This document shows positions 20,572 through 21,498 of a stretch of 21,498 nucleotides of DNA, piece by piece. The notes under the pieces are model-generated. The model was not told the origin of the DNA, did no database searches, and was given only the letters and a program-made list of their open reading frames with translations. Both the position numbers and the translations under genes were made by a program. The number at the start of each line of letters is the position of its first letter. The stretch's first letter is position 1. This stretch comes from a virus, in IMG/VR virus record IMGVR_UViG_3300030450_000982, positions 1-21,498 of that record; one strand, written 5' to 3'.

Positions 20572-21498
20572 CACCCTGCACTATTTTAAGCAGATTTGCT
20601 CTTCTGGTGGTTAAATCATCTGTACTCATGGAAGACCTAGTTCTAAGATTATCTGGTACTCGTCGACCTTCAAGTACAAACTCTATACCTTGAATACCGT
20701 CTTGTATTTTTTTCTGAATATTTTCCCAACGAAGTAAGAAATCCTGTTTGTTTTTAAAAGGTTTACCAGAGATAACTTCTCTGACTAATTCTCTGTCTTC
20801 ATTACTGAATCTGGATTCTTTAAGTATTTCTTCAATAAGATCTACTTCTGCTAGATTAGTGTAAAAAGCTGCCATCGTCGCCTCTGATGGTATCTCTATT
20901 CCTGGGATTACATCTGCTAAAATTTTAGCAGGAGTTGATTTCCACCATTCACCTTTAATACCTGTAATGTTTTCAGGTGCAACTTCTAAAATTTTTCCTA
21001 AAACAGACCATTGTTGTTCTAACCTATACAATGCATTAGCTTGTAGTAAATCTTCTTGACTTGCCTTAGGTAGTTTTACCTCAGGGATAGTAACAATTGC
21101 ATTTATTTTGGGATCTTCTATGTCTAAACCTATACTTAAAGCAAACTGAGAAGGAGTCAATTCACCAAAAGGTAATCTTTCTCTAACTGTTTCACCTTCA
21201 GTTCTTTCCGATGCTGTGTCTATAGTTTGCATATACAGCATTCTATATTTCTTTAACTGTGCTAATTTAGTTGCATCATCTTTTTCAATTAAACCATTTA
21301 TGAATGGTTCTTGTGTCATCTTAGTTACAGCTTGCTGATTTAATGCATCTGTTGCACTTACATCTGGATAATCCATTGCGTATGGATCTTTTGGCTCTAA
21401 ATCACTAAATTTTTTGGAAACTGCATAAGCATCTACACTTTCTGCCGTGTACGAGCCTAACAGTTCTATTAGATCTTTAGTTGTGTCACCTTTGTTAC
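20564..21498 (-). CDS. Putative virion-associated protein (5' end beyond window)
   Basis: The frame stays open upstream of the ATG at 21374-21376 to the right edge; the extra 40 codons read as normal protein (DLIELLGSYTAESVDAYAVS, then KKFSDLEPKDPYAMDYPDVS), so the true start is outside and at least 311 residues are encoded here. Acidic and helical, with QDLLQANALYRLEQQW-like helices, a LPFGELTPSQFALSIGL segment and an Arg-rich C-terminus (RRVPDNLRTRSSM, TTRRANLLKI). No domain recognised. Its stop overlaps the large protein gene, so both belong to the same late-type operon. Confidence 0.65.
   Translation of the reverse strand, partial: NKGDTTKDLIELLGSYTAESVDAYAVSKKFSDLEPKDPYAMDYPDVSATDALNQQAVTKMTQEPFINGLIEKDDATKLAQLKKYRMLYMQTIDTASERTEGETVRERLPFGELTPSQFALSIGLDIEDPKINAIVTIPEVKLPKASQEDLLQANALYRLEQQWSVLGKILEVAPENITGIKGEWWKSTPAKILADVIPGIEIPSEATMAAFYTNLAEVDLIEEILKESRFSNEDRELVREVISGKPFKNKQDFLLRWENIQKKIQDGIQGIEFVLEGRRVPDNLRTRSSMSTDDLTTRRANLLKIVQGDG

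Noticed and set aside
1-21498. tRNA genes, insertion sequences, CRISPR arrays or an integrase/att site
   Set aside because: None seen on reading both strands; gaps between genes are too short for most and hold none of the expected signatures.

Overview
The window looks like part of the genome of a tailed bacteriophage, probably marine and infecting an AT-rich gram-negative bacterium. The grounds are very tight packing with 4-base start/stop overlaps, an AT-rich composition by eye, phage-type replication proteins, and a block of large proteins with no recognisable enzymatic domain that looks like virion or DNA-ejection proteins. No terminase, capsid, portal, DNA polymerase, integrase, tRNA or CRISPR array is visible, so lifestyle and taxonomy cannot be fixed from this piece.

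Layout: (1) 1-7983, minus strand, is one continuous transcription unit with gaps of 0-15 nt or overlaps. Read right to left it holds two small unknown proteins, a UvrD-like helicase, a zinc-cluster protein, a protein of the thymine-hypermodification superfamily (5-hmdU DNA kinase helical domain / amino acid:DNA transferase group), an FkbM-type methyltransferase, a small DUF1599-like protein, a glycosyltransferase, a thymidylate-synthase-fold protein that looks like a dUMP hydroxymethylase, a PD-(D/E)XK Fe-S nuclease and an HD 5'-deoxynucleotidase cut by the left edge. (2) 8038-11546, minus strand: a TOTE/archaeo-eukaryotic-type primase, an SSB-like protein ending EDTPF, and small accessory genes. 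(3) 11769-12571, minus strand: two unknown genes with their own promoter and a rho-independent terminator. (4) 12690-14623, plus strand: a Pyr_excise-like protein and an SNF2-type helicase, divergent from block 3. (5) 14705-21498, minus strand: five long proteins of probable virion/ejection function, the last one cut by the right edge.

How the genes may work together: the hydroxymethylase would supply 5-hydroxymethyl-dUMP; the HD nucleotidase and the DUF1599-like protein may adjust the nucleotide pool; the hypermodification-superfamily protein, glycosyltransferase and FkbM methyltransferase could then elaborate the hydroxymethylated base in DNA. This set differs from the textbook thymine-hypermodification sets because no P-loop 5-hmdU kinase is in the window, so the final modification is open.

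The strongest unexplained signal is a 12-16 bp element, ACTCCTTTACTT (often AACTCCTTTACTTTTA), found six times in the window (five exact 12-mers, one with a single mismatch). Two copies form a perfect inverted repeat in the divergent promoter region 12597-12640 and two form a near-perfect one at 8007-8034. In the divergent region the TTTACT of the element lies exactly 17 bp from TATGAT on both strands, and the same TTTACT-N17-TATGAT layout lies before the gene starting at 11546. The element is probably the -35 part of a phage promoter class, or an operator overlapping it.
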